Shown here piece by piece: positions 38,501 to 50,500 of a DNA stretch of 64,000 nucleotides. Source of the DNA: Saturnia japonica (lineage: Eukaryota > Arthropoda > Insecta > Lepidoptera > Saturniidae); assembly GCA_033032175.1 (NCBI GenBank), contig CM065323.1:8618001-8682000 (forward strand). Reading direction: 5' to 3'. Each line of letters opens with the position of its first letter. Positions within the stretch are counted from its first letter, which is position 1. The translations under genes were made by a program, and so were the position numbers. The notes beneath the pieces are model-generated. The model saw only the letters and a list, made by a program, of their open reading frames with translations, made no database searches and was not told the DNA's origin.

Positions 38501-41500
38501 TCGTATCTTCATAACGGCTGACTAATGACAGTGTCAGGCATTTATATTTTTTAATGGCTTTGCACCAACAATCGGCAATAAGTTTTCAGAAAATTAACAA
38601 AAAACCGACATTAAGATTTTTTTATTTAAAAAAAAACAGAGGCAGTCATAAGACTTTTGACGTGACAACGTCTTATAAATTGGTTTGCCGGGTGACACTT
38701 CAAGAAACTGCGTTACGCTCCGCTCACGTTATGCGCTCACAATGAGAGCGAGTGAGAGGCACGCGTCCCTTCCACTCGGGCATGGTTAGCCCGCCTAAGA
38801 GCGAGAGAGACAGACATAAAGTCGTTGTCACGTAAAACTTTCGCCCGTATACCGACTTTACAGGCAACCCATTTTTTTTATTAATTATAGTCTGAATTGC
38901 TGCAGAGCATGTCGATGACGCTAAAATCACAAGATTATACCCATCCAAAAAGTCATACACGCATATGATACTGTCAAGTATATACAATGTATTAGTGTAT
39001 ATATGCGTATACAATGTACACAGGCCGCTATACTACGCGTCGCTAGTCTGATGCAAGCGCAATACGTCACGAGCATGTCGAGGTCATCGGTGACGCGAAG
39101 GTCACGTGAACCAATAGGTTTTTCGCCTACCAAAATCTCTCACTGCAAAAATATAGTTTTTGTACGTAATCTTATGGATTTATTGAAGATTTAACAGAAA
39201 AAATAGCACTAACAAGTATTGTTAACTAATGGTAGTTTCGATTAGTAACATTGAATCCATGGTAGATTTTGGTAAACAACGCCAACGACGTATCTATTGC
39301 CATCCCACTGACACACTATCACAACGCTATAGAGATTCTATCGAGTCTAATGAAATTTTAGCAGAATACCAAATTTCTTAGTGTCAAAATATAATATCAG
39401 TAGTGTGTCGATAATGATAATGTGTGTGAGAGATTCTTAAATGTGAAATAGCAGACTTGGGCCCCAGGTCTTGTACAATGTGCGGTACAAGTAAGGTTCG
39501 ATTCAATCATACGATCTCACGTTACTTTACACTTTTCTACCTTACACCAATAAAGTTTCACAAGTAGTCATTATTTATGAGAATATATTTTGTCTATTGG
39601 TCGGACTATATAGACATAAAGTCAGACAGACGTCTTTTACAAAATTAGCACAGCGAGCAGTGTAAAACTCCAAGCATGTGCATAAAGAAAGTAATTTGAA
39701 ATAGTTACTGGTCATAAATTTATAGATATGTTTTTTTTAGGAAAAAAATTTTCATTACAAAAATAAATATGAGGTCAATAATGTAGTTTATGATCGTATA
39801 ATTTTTAAATGCTTTATTTTATTCAACCCTTGGCCGTCTTCTTACCTGTTGTTAGATAACGACGCTGCCGTAGAATGTATATGATAGGAAGGAAGCGAGC
39901 AGGCTTTCGATTTCGGCTACTAAAAGACATAAGTCGTTTTGAATGGCAACTGTGTTCAACCACAATTCTGCTAATGTCACGTGAATAGAATATTTCTCTA
40001 ATTATTCTTGTGATTTAAAAACTATGGAGAGTAGAGGTAAAGAGAATCATCTTATAAAGGGGACAAGTTGAAAAAGTGTCCAGCTCTAAGCAGCAAATTA
40101 TAATTCAAAGTACCACCAAAATGGTGCAAGCGCAGCTAGGGAGAATGATATTTTTTCATAACTTTATAGATTTTACTGTTGTAAAACTGAAAAAAAAAAA
40201 ATTATTGAACAATAATGGGAAAAGTTTGTGGAGTGAAAAGTTGTTCAAGTGGGCGAAAATTTGAAAATAACTTTTGGCGCTTTCTTTAAAACTTACGCAC
40301 TTTCTACCATGGTGCCATCCTAATTTGACGCTTTTCGACAAACACTTTTTGATACATAGAGATGGAACTCCTGGTCTCTACTCTGCATAGTTTAAGATAT
40401 GGTAGGTACTTTCTGCCTCGCACAACCACTCTGTGGAACCAGCTGTCGCCTGGGGTCTTTCCGAGCCGTTATGACCTGGTGACCTTCAAGAAGAGAGCTT
40501 ATTCTTCCCTAAAAGGCCGGCAACGCATCTGCGAGCCCTCTGGTGTTGCGGATGTTTGTGGGCGGCGGTGATCACTTTCCATCAGGTGCCCCCTTTTATC
40601 ATTTAAAAAAAGTCTTAAATATCAATCTGACAAGATGGTGCCACCCTTGAAAAGACTGTCCTAGAAATTTTTGTAACAGCTTAAAATGTACGTTCCTATA
40701 ATAGTTATTATTAATTATAATCCCCTTCATTTGTACACAATAAGCAAACTAAATTACGTAAAATGCCGCCAAAATTACACAATATATAGTTAAATGACAT
40801 AGGTTTATGAATTAAAAAAAAAAACAACCAAATGACAGTTCAAGATCTCGTCAAAAACTCGAGAGTAATTTATTTACTTGACTGATTATTGATGTTAAAC
40901 TCACAACTTTCTGGACATTTTTTGGCATTCACAGTAACAAATTAAACTGAATAATCAATTTAATCGTTATAATTTTCTGATTTTTGGAGCAATTCATTTC
41001 ATCCATCCATTCATACATAGTAAAGTATAAGATTGTAATTAAAATTCCATATACTATATGTAATTCTCTATCATAGATTTCTTCTGTCAGAAATTCGTAA
41101 TCGTCAGACTGAGGTACGTAAAACGCTGCGTAACCTAACCTTGAATAAAACCAGTGGTCCGGATGGGATTCCAGCCATTGTTCTGAAAACTTGTGTGCCT
41201 GAGCTTTCTCCCATTTTGATTCGATTATTACGCCTCTCTATGAATACAGGGCAAGTGCCTAAATCCTGGATGCAAACTAACGTGTAACCAGTGCCGAAAA
41301 AAGGTAGTCGTGCTGAACCGACCAACTATAGGCCTATTCCCGTTACGTCCATAGTCTGCAAGAGTTTGGAACGTATACTGAATAGCAGGCTCGTGGCATA
41401 GTGTCTTGAAGCGGATGACCTCGTAAGTGACCAGCAATACGCATTTCGTCGTAATTGGTCTACCGGATATCTTCTATCGTACGCCACTCATATCTGGAGC

Positions 41501-44500
41501 GAGGCTGTCGAGTGTCATGGGGAAGCGCTTGCCGTTTCGCTTGATATCTCGAAGGCCTTCAACAGAGTTTGGCATGATAGTATCTTAAGCAAGCTGCCTT
41601 CATACGGCTTGATCCCTAGGTTACGTGGTTGGATACCGGACTTTTTGAGGGAACGATGGATTCGAGTGGTCATTGATGGCTGCTCCTCCAATCTATTGGC
41701 TATCAAAGCAGGGGTACCTCAAGGGTCGGTACTTTCTGCAACGCTATTCCTGCTTCATATCAACGATATGCTTAAGCCCGGTAATTTGAGTATGCAGACG
41801 ACAGTACAGTTGTAGAAGGTTATAGATCTAATGCACGTACCAGTGGAACGCAAGTACAGTCTCTGAGGGAGGCCATGGTCAAACACTTGAACTTGTACTT
41901 AAAGACAATCTTCGACTGGGGTAATGGCCAAAAGTGAGACGGTACTTCAAGGTAGGTCAGCTGCTTGATCTATATCAAGCGCAAATCTGATTGTGTATGG
42001 TGTACTGCTCTCATCTATAGGACGGATCGGCTAAGTACCAATTTGAGGCATTGGAGGCAAACGACAGGCGTGCCAAAAAACTCATTGGCAACGATTCGCT
42101 TGTTGAGGTAAAGCTATAGAGTTTTGAACATCGGCGTAAAGCTGCCAGTTTATGGGTTTTTTACCGGATACATTTCGGCGAGTGTGCGTTGGAATTGCTC
42201 AACTTAATTCCCCCATCTCCTTTCCGCCATTGAACGACAAGAGACACGGCGAAGCGTCATCGACTTATAGTAGCTATTCCACCAGTGCGCACAAAGCGTT
42301 TTGCTAGCACATTTATCATGCGCACCGCTAAAGAGTGGAATACTTTGCCGGATATTGTATTTCCCTATTATTACAACCTGCGTATCTTCAAATCTCTAGT
42401 GAATAGGTACCTTCTAGGCAAGCGTGCTCCATCGTAAGCCACATCATCACTTACGATCAGGCCATAGTAAAAAAACCTATCTGTTAATTTATTTGATAGT
42501 AGTCTATGAAATTCTGCAGGTTTTTGTTGTTTTTAACAAATTTGACATTATTTCTGTTTTTTTGACAAAAAACTGATATTATTGAGTGAAGAAAACTTCA
42601 TTTATTAAGTTTGAGTGATGATGCCGGATTTCAGGGTTGCTCAGGTGTCTAAAGCTGTAACTTTAATTGAAAATGGTTATACTTACAATGAAGTGGCTCA
42701 AACATTACGAGTGTCCAAGTCTGTGATTTTTCGCTATGTTAAACGATGCCGGCAGATTGGAGAGTACAGATGTAAAGGACAAGATCCCAAAAGATTTTTT
42801 TTTTTTGAACTGACTATACCTTTAACCTTATGGGCTCTGAAGCCATTAGAGGCTTTGACAGCTTTACAGAGCTAGAACAAAAGAGTAGCAATAGATAGGA
42901 ACAACAGATTTATTGTAAACAGTGTCCTCAGAAACCGCACTTCGACTTCTTCCGAGGTATGAAGTAAGATGCAGGAAGTTCGACAAGTGACAGTTAGCAC
43001 CAAACAAAACGATTAGAAGACTTAAGGCGGCTGGCATAGGGGTGTACTTACCCCCTAGGGGTCCTTTGCTCACCGCAGGTCAAGGAGTAGCTCGGTCCAA
43101 CTTTCCTTGATCGCACCGAAATTGGGATGATGACGCTTGGGGAAAAGTACTCTTTACTGATAAGTCCAGATTTTGTCTTAAGTCAGATGATGGAAGGGTC
43201 AAAGTATGAATACATCCGGAGAAAGATACACTGAGTGTAACATTAATAGAAGAAAGCCTTATGGTGGAGGGTCAGTAGTGGTATGCAGTGGTATTTGCTG
43301 TGGTATTGATAGCTAGAGGAGGCAATACTAAATACCGCCTATTATGAAAAAAAAAAAAACCATTTTTTAAAACTATATGCAATTTCATTATGTTAGGTCA
43401 AAATTCCTTACAATTACAATACTGCGCTTATTGTCTCTTATTTTTCTAGTTTTGTCTAATTTTTTGTAAAATGTTACTTTAGTTTAATTGCTTATATTCA
43501 ACGAATTTTAAAAGCTCACATTATACAAAAAAGTCTAATAACACTTTAATTTCACCCTTTTTTATTGCGTTACTCTAAATATATAATATGTCCATGAGTG
43601 TATAAACGAATATCGTTGGTGGCATTGGAAGGTCGCATTCTTCAGATAATATTGGCAAAGAATTTTTTTTATCTGATATCAAACCATTTTTAACATTATC
43701 ACAATTGATAAGATAGTGACAATTGAACATTAAGTTCAAACTTTAAAATGTCTGATCTTATATTGTAGAACCATTGGGTTTTATATTAATTAATTGATTA
43801 TTATTAATAAATTATTTTGTGAAGTTTTAGATTGGTATAATATCGCCACCTATCGAATTATGCACGAATTAATAAAAAGCTTGCTTATCAACTCAAACTC
43901 AAACCTTCAGAGGATTTTTTATGTATTACTAGTGATATTGTTTTGTTAATGTCAGCAACTTATGAATTTAAACTTTTTTATAGATGCTTGGAACAATATA
44001 CCTAACAATAAATACGAATCGATTCGATTATGTACGCGCGATTTTTATTGACGTACGTATCTAGTAATTTTAAAACCACTGGTTTTGTTCTAATGGTTAA
44101 ATTCTTATAGATAAAGTGAGACTGTTTCTGTCGTATGGTTTGCTTGTGCATCACAGTCTCATTGGAAAATAGCGCGGCAGAAGGCCAATGTACCGTCAGT
44201 CGCCATCCGCAAATAGCATCGCGAAGGTTGCTGCCCGCTTTGGAATATTTTGTTATATGCCCTGCAGAATTCACGCTTCAGTTTGAGTACCATGAAGGTC
44301 TTATGATTTTTTAATACAGAACTATAAAATTGTTAATGTGGCATAATTATGTTAAACATAGTGTTTTTTTTTTTTTAAATAAATAAATGCAGCTAATCCC
44401 ATCGAACTCATATTAGAGAGTATTTAAGGTAACTGAGATGTCATATGAAACAGAAAAATTCCGATGACCGATTCCTGAATTACAACAAACTTGAAGCTCG

Positions 44501-47500
44501 TCTGGTCGAAGGCGGTGCCACGCTGTCTCAAATCTCAGAATACAGAACAAACCAGAAACCGCGAACGCACATAAAACTGAAGATACAAAAACCACTCTTA
44601 AATAGAGTGGTTTGACGTTGTTGCGATTAGTCACTCCTTTGTAAGTAGCGCGTCGTGACGTATTGTACAAGTGCCAATTTTAATTTTAAAATGCCGTCTT
44701 GTGTTGTTCCTACATGTAAAAATGCTGCAGAGATTATAAAAAAACAGGATGGGATCACATTTCATCTGTAAGTAGCGCATTCTAAAGTATATTTATTTAA
44801 TTCTTTAATTTATTAAACATTTAGAAAATGACGCGTCCATTTTTTAAGTGTTGCCATTTTATTTTCATCGAAAATTTTACCCATTAATTTTTTTAATACT
44901 CGTGTAGAATACTTACTATTTTTGTGTATATAGAACCTTTGTAATTTTAGTTTCCCTGCTGATGAAAATAGAAAATCGGACTGGATGAAAGTCATACAAA
45001 GAGCACGGCTAGATGAGTTTTGGAAACCATCAAGCCGGAGCGTACTTTGCTCAATTCACTTTGAAGTGCAATATTTTTATGATACAAAAGGTGGTTTGAA
45101 AAGACTGAAGAAAGCAGCTAATCCAACTAAGGTAGGTAAAGTCATAATAATTACTATATTTATATTGTATCCCTCCTGGTGACAATGTTTTGTCATGTAT
45201 TTTGAAGTAAGGTTTTGGTCCACATATATATATGCTCACGCCTGTAATCCCCGAAGGAGTATGCAAAGGTATAACAAGTATGCCCACTTTTCGTCGAGCT
45301 TATCCGTCCCTCATCGTGATAAGGGGCGAGCCTGAACCGGGCGCAAATTTCAGAGTCCGGGCTAATGAAACTTCGGTGAATTAAATATATGAATAATCTA
45401 ATACTAACGTTCTATTTCAGTATTTGGCCTTGACACCAGAATTTTCCGAGTTACACATAGAAACGTCTAAACCTTCGACATCGGACAATGTGCGTACCCA
45501 CCTATGATAATAATGTTTAATTTTTTTTTAATAATATTGAAAGGCAAACAAGGCTCTTAATCGATATACTTAGTTACAAGTAAACTAATGTAGTAAATAA
45601 ACACTAGTAGTAACAGTAATACATGGACATTTGCAAGCTCAGACACAAAGTGCTATTACTAATGCATTTCCATCCGTGAGGACTGAAATGTCATGCCTTG
45701 TACGGCAGAAATATTCTGTATTTAATTAAAGTTTTTGTTAATCTATTACATGATACAACAACATACAACTTAAGGTTTTTCATTTCAGGTTACACAACCA
45801 CAATCTCCTGCGCGATCGAACTCAGAGATCGGTGATGTCAATATTTCTGATTTGGAATCTGTGTTTGATACACCGAGAAAGGTCAAACTTAAATCTCAAT
45901 TACGACGAAAACAATTATTTTGTGAACAACATGTTCGACTAATGAAAACATTACAACAAAAATACAACAGACTTGCCAAAAAGTACGAATCTTTAAAAAG
46001 TATATTAAAAAAATTAAAAAGCAATCGCTACATTAACAACGATGTTTAAGATTTACTTTTTAGCGATCGTACTTTCAATTTTTAAACAATTCATAGGAAA
46101 AAATATAATATTTCTAGTAAATAATGACCACATAAATGGCCAAAGCCACAGAAACTCTCTTATAAGGGCGGTTATTGAGAAATATCTAGATATAAGGTTA
46201 CATTATTTATCTAAACGTAAAACTCTACAAATCAGTTCAAAGTCTAAAAGGCAATATTATAAAAAGCTAACTCAGCAAAAGGGTACTTAATAAAATCTTA
46301 ACTTACGTTATTGAAGCCGTATTCTATTTATAGTCATCCATGTAAATAAATAAATATTTTTTAATAAATATCTTTTCTTTAGTGTTATAAGACTACCCCA
46401 AAAAGTGGGAAACCGCTCCCGAGCTAGCAACATTATGCGTATGGGAAGTGGGGCAGGTGCGGGACGTACGTATTGTTTTTGGACACAGTGCAGCGTATGT
46501 AATTATTCTTGAACGCGGCTTCTGGTTTGTTCTGTATTCTGAGTCTCAAATATATCGACCGACCGACAGACGGACACGCACACCTACCTAATGCTCTATA
46601 AATACCGCCAGAGGAATATTTTAATCCCGATGGCCCGTTTAATGCACATTCCTTGGGCTTCGGAACAATCTTGATATTTTTTATTCCTTTGCGCCCAGCG
46701 AGGGCAATGCCCGACTTTGGTTTTAATCCGCCATAAGATAATCTGTCATATCAAACTGTGTCAGTAGACAGTAGTTCAGGATAACAATGTTCGGTGAACA
46801 ACCTGTTTATTGCCAAATATGCAGCGGTAAGTGAATTCTTTCATGTCATTTCAAGATTTTACTTGAGTGGAATAGACGAATAATCAACAAACTTGGACAG
46901 GAAGATTGCCAGTCCTCTCGATATCCAAAAAAGGAACGATGTTAGGGGTCAACGTGATTTCCTCTCGCATTCCGAGCCGCTGACACAATGGTACAACGTA
47001 TTTGTAATCAAATTAAACACGACTTGCATTTGGTTCGACGAAGCACACCGACCGGATGATCCAATACGTGGATATAAAATTTCTGACTCGAACCAAGCAT
47101 TAAAGTAATCACATACAAACATTCTCTGCTTCTTGCGTCATGGCCAATCACTGAATATATACCCGAAATTGCGATGATCGTTTGAAAGTGGAGATGAACG
47201 ACTTCGCTTCAAATGTGAAATGAAAAAACATTCTTATTTAAAGACAAATCTTGAGATAAATACTTGCCGTATATAAAAAATAAAAAAGCTACCAAATATA
47301 ATATAATAAAATATTCGTCAACAATAATTTACATAATGTAATGGTGTAACTAGAAGGTTAATGAAATGTTTCGAAAATCAATTTTGAAAGAAAAAAGTAA
47401 GGGAGAATTTTTTTTATTGACATAAGCACAAAAACACTCTTCAACAAACGTAAAATGATTGAATGATAGAATGATTCAAGTGTTGCATGAGGTCAAACAT

Positions 47501-50500
47501 CTATAGGTCAAATTTAAACTTGGAGAACTCGCATAATATGTAATCAGCATAAATATAATTTGTTCGGAATTCAAATCACTCATATTTATTCGAAAGTGGT
47601 CATTGTAAATTATTTTTAATAGCGATGGTAAGCGCACAGCAGGCGGTAAATGTGACACTATGACGTCACACGTTATTCGATCATTGACAAACGACATTCC
47701 AGCGGCTAGTGTGAACCATGTTGACACGCATGTCACGTCATAGCAGCCAAGGTCTCATGTTCGTCTTGAGAGTTTGAAGTGAAAAATTTTATTATATCAA
47801 ATGCTACAAACGGAATATTAATGCGATGAAACACAAATCAGAACATGCCTATCGTGTCCGAAAGTTAACTATTCTTTATTTATATCTATACTTGAAACCT
47901 ATATCCAAATAAAAATCAGACGTTTGCATGTAATTTGTACTTATAGAGCATTATAGAGAGCTATAAAACGTGTAAGTACCAAACACAACGTTGAAATCGT
48001 AAACCTAAATTCACCGCCTTAAATTCTTTCGATCGTCGATTCAAAACATCACCCGCATAAACTGGCGAGCGAGTATCGGTGCAATCGAAACTGCTCACGC
48101 GCTATAATGTTGCATGCTGTCTGTTCAAGTGACGGACGGACGGACAGCGTGTTGCATAAACACTGAATATATAGGGTTTCCGTTTGAATCACGCCGCATA
48201 CCAGTCACCTTCGTCACGCCGCCAGTCGGCGCGTGCGACACAATATCACGAATTCACTTAACACTAAATAATAATTTAATACCAAATAACGTTGACACAG
48301 AATGACTGATTGTTGCTATAGTAAACTGTACACAGATCGCTAATTATAAGTGTTGTGTTACAATCACGCAGGTTGGAGTGTCCAGTGATCGTGACGAACC
48401 TCAGTGGAGTCTAACCATAAAATTGTCATATTAAACTCTGATTCTGACTATAGTTGGATCTGCCCAATTTAATTAGTTTACCATTAATGTTTTTGTAATT
48501 TATTATCGTATCTCGTTTGCATTTTAACGATAATTATACATAATACATATTATGTACTAGGTACCTGATTATTAAAACGTGCATTTTATAAGCCATCCAT
48601 TCATCGAAACAACCGGTTTTAGTATTAACATACGCATGAGTGTCTAAAATATTTGCAATATGATAACATCTTTTGACATACAGAAACCTCGATATGCAAA
48701 TACAGAGTGGTTATTTCGTAAAATGTTGATTATCAGTTGTAAGAATTTTTTACGGCAACGCATACCACAACGTCAAAGAATGACAGAAATGCGACAAGTA
48801 GTATCTATGTTTTAATATAGGAACGCAGCCGCGCAACGCAGCGACTACAGAAATGATACTTTCCCAGCAATGGTATGGTAGAAAGTCAAACATTAGGTAG
48901 CGATGTCATTCACTTGGCGTTAATGTTAAGTCGCTATGACCGGATAGTATGATATAAACACGGCACATTGCAAACAAATGGATATCAATGTATTTGCGAT
49001 GAATGGATATCGCCAGCTTCCGCGAATGTTGGTTAGGGGACAAAATTCCACGGTTCCATTGTTTCGTTGATGATTGAGAATGTGGTGTAAACTTTAAATA
49101 AAAATGCTTTTAACTTCTTTAAATAATTACAATAACTAGAATAAAAAAGTACTTGATAAAATAAAATTCTTGATTTCGAAATTTAAAAAAACTTTAAGCA
49201 ATTTAGGCCTCAATAAGGCACTTAAGAATGTCAAAGAAACTCGATCGGTTTTTTTTAACTGTACAAATAGTATTTACACTTTTAGTCATAATCATCATAT
49301 TAATAATTTAGTGGATGGATGTACAGAGAGGGAGTCACTTCCAGACATCATTAGAATTCTCGAATTGTTCCACTCTATAAACTTTTCACAGTAAATCTTT
49401 GACTGACTTTGAAAAAACAGTTACACGTTATTTACTATGCACCTTTCTAGTATTGCTAGTTGAATTTAGGACTTCAGTAAGCAGCTTATAAAGTATAGCA
49501 GGACTTTATAGGAATCAATGAAATAAAAAAACAAAAATATTTATTTCTTGGAACTAGTATTATAACTTTTAATATAATGTAATATCAGTAATTGAATAAA
49601 GAAAATGTTTATTGTGCGTTCTACGTAGCATAGTTCATGTTTATTAATAGACATCAAATTAAATATTTTAGTGGCAACAGAGCAAGGTACTGCGGTTCAA
49701 GATATTGCTAATGTTGTCGCATATTTTCGCCCACACCCATAAGCGCAGGTCGTCAACAATTTATTCAAAACCAAGGATTTCAACCCGTTCGCCTCTAAGA
49801 ACGTCTGTTTATGGACACCTAAATATTAATCCATTTTTGGCAACAAATGAAATTCTCTATCACGCAAATGTTCATAGTATTCAGTGTATATTCCAAAGGT
49901 TCTACGAGAATAATATAATAAAACGTTATATTTCTTATACGGTGATATTCCAATTTACTTAAATTTGTTCACAGATTTAAGTAAAAGGCAGATGGGGTCA
50001 CTCAGAATACGAAAATGTTCCATAATAGTATTCAATTATATCAATTTTGAAAGGACATGTCATGTAATGTCGGCACCCAGTGTGCTTTTGTATTATTTTG
50101 AAAATATCCGTCCTGTGTGTTATTAAATAAATAATAAAATAAATAAAAAACCTATTTAATCCAGTAATTACATAAAACAGTTATATACATGCAATGTGGT
50201 TAATTTTAAGATAAATTTAAGTACTATTATTATAAGATGTAGTATAGTTAAGTTACGTGGACCCCTCTTCAGGTAAAGGCCTCCTCCAAAGAATGCCAAG
50301 CGTCACGATTTTTATCAACAAAAGACCAGCTCTTGCCTTCGATAACCTCTAATTCATCCTTCCACCGTGTCTTTAGCCTACCTCTGCGTCTGTAACCGTG
50401 AGGCCCGCTCCATAGTGTTGCGATTTTTGTCCATCTGTCGTCGGTATTACGAACCACGTGACCTCCCCATCTCCATTGTTAAACTTCGGGCGAAACATAA

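Larger units (their letters stand above)
44534..46543 (+). mobile_element. P-element-like transposon, copy 1 (internally deleted, THAP gene retained)
   Basis: A 2010-bp element bounded by 30-bp inverted repeats (44534-44563 and 46514-46543, 29/30 matched, starting CTCAGAATACAGAACAAACC) and flanked by a perfect 8-bp target duplication TCTCAAAT (44526-44533 and 46544-46551). TIRs of about 31 bp, 8-bp duplications and an N-terminal THAP domain are the known hallmarks of the P superfamily. It carries a four-exon THAP gene and a remnant of a probable transposase C-terminus, but no catalytic domain. The motif ACGTATTGT recurs in the same direction in both subterminal regions (44658-44666, 46468-46476), and a hairpin lies at 44590-44612; these could be transposase-binding sites. 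It lies in kibra intron 1, antisense to kibra. Confidence 0.92.

Noticed and set aside
44413..44670. 85-codon minus-strand frame across the left end of P-like copy 1
   Set aside because: It crosses the transposon boundary and target duplication, so it cannot predate the insertion; no motif.
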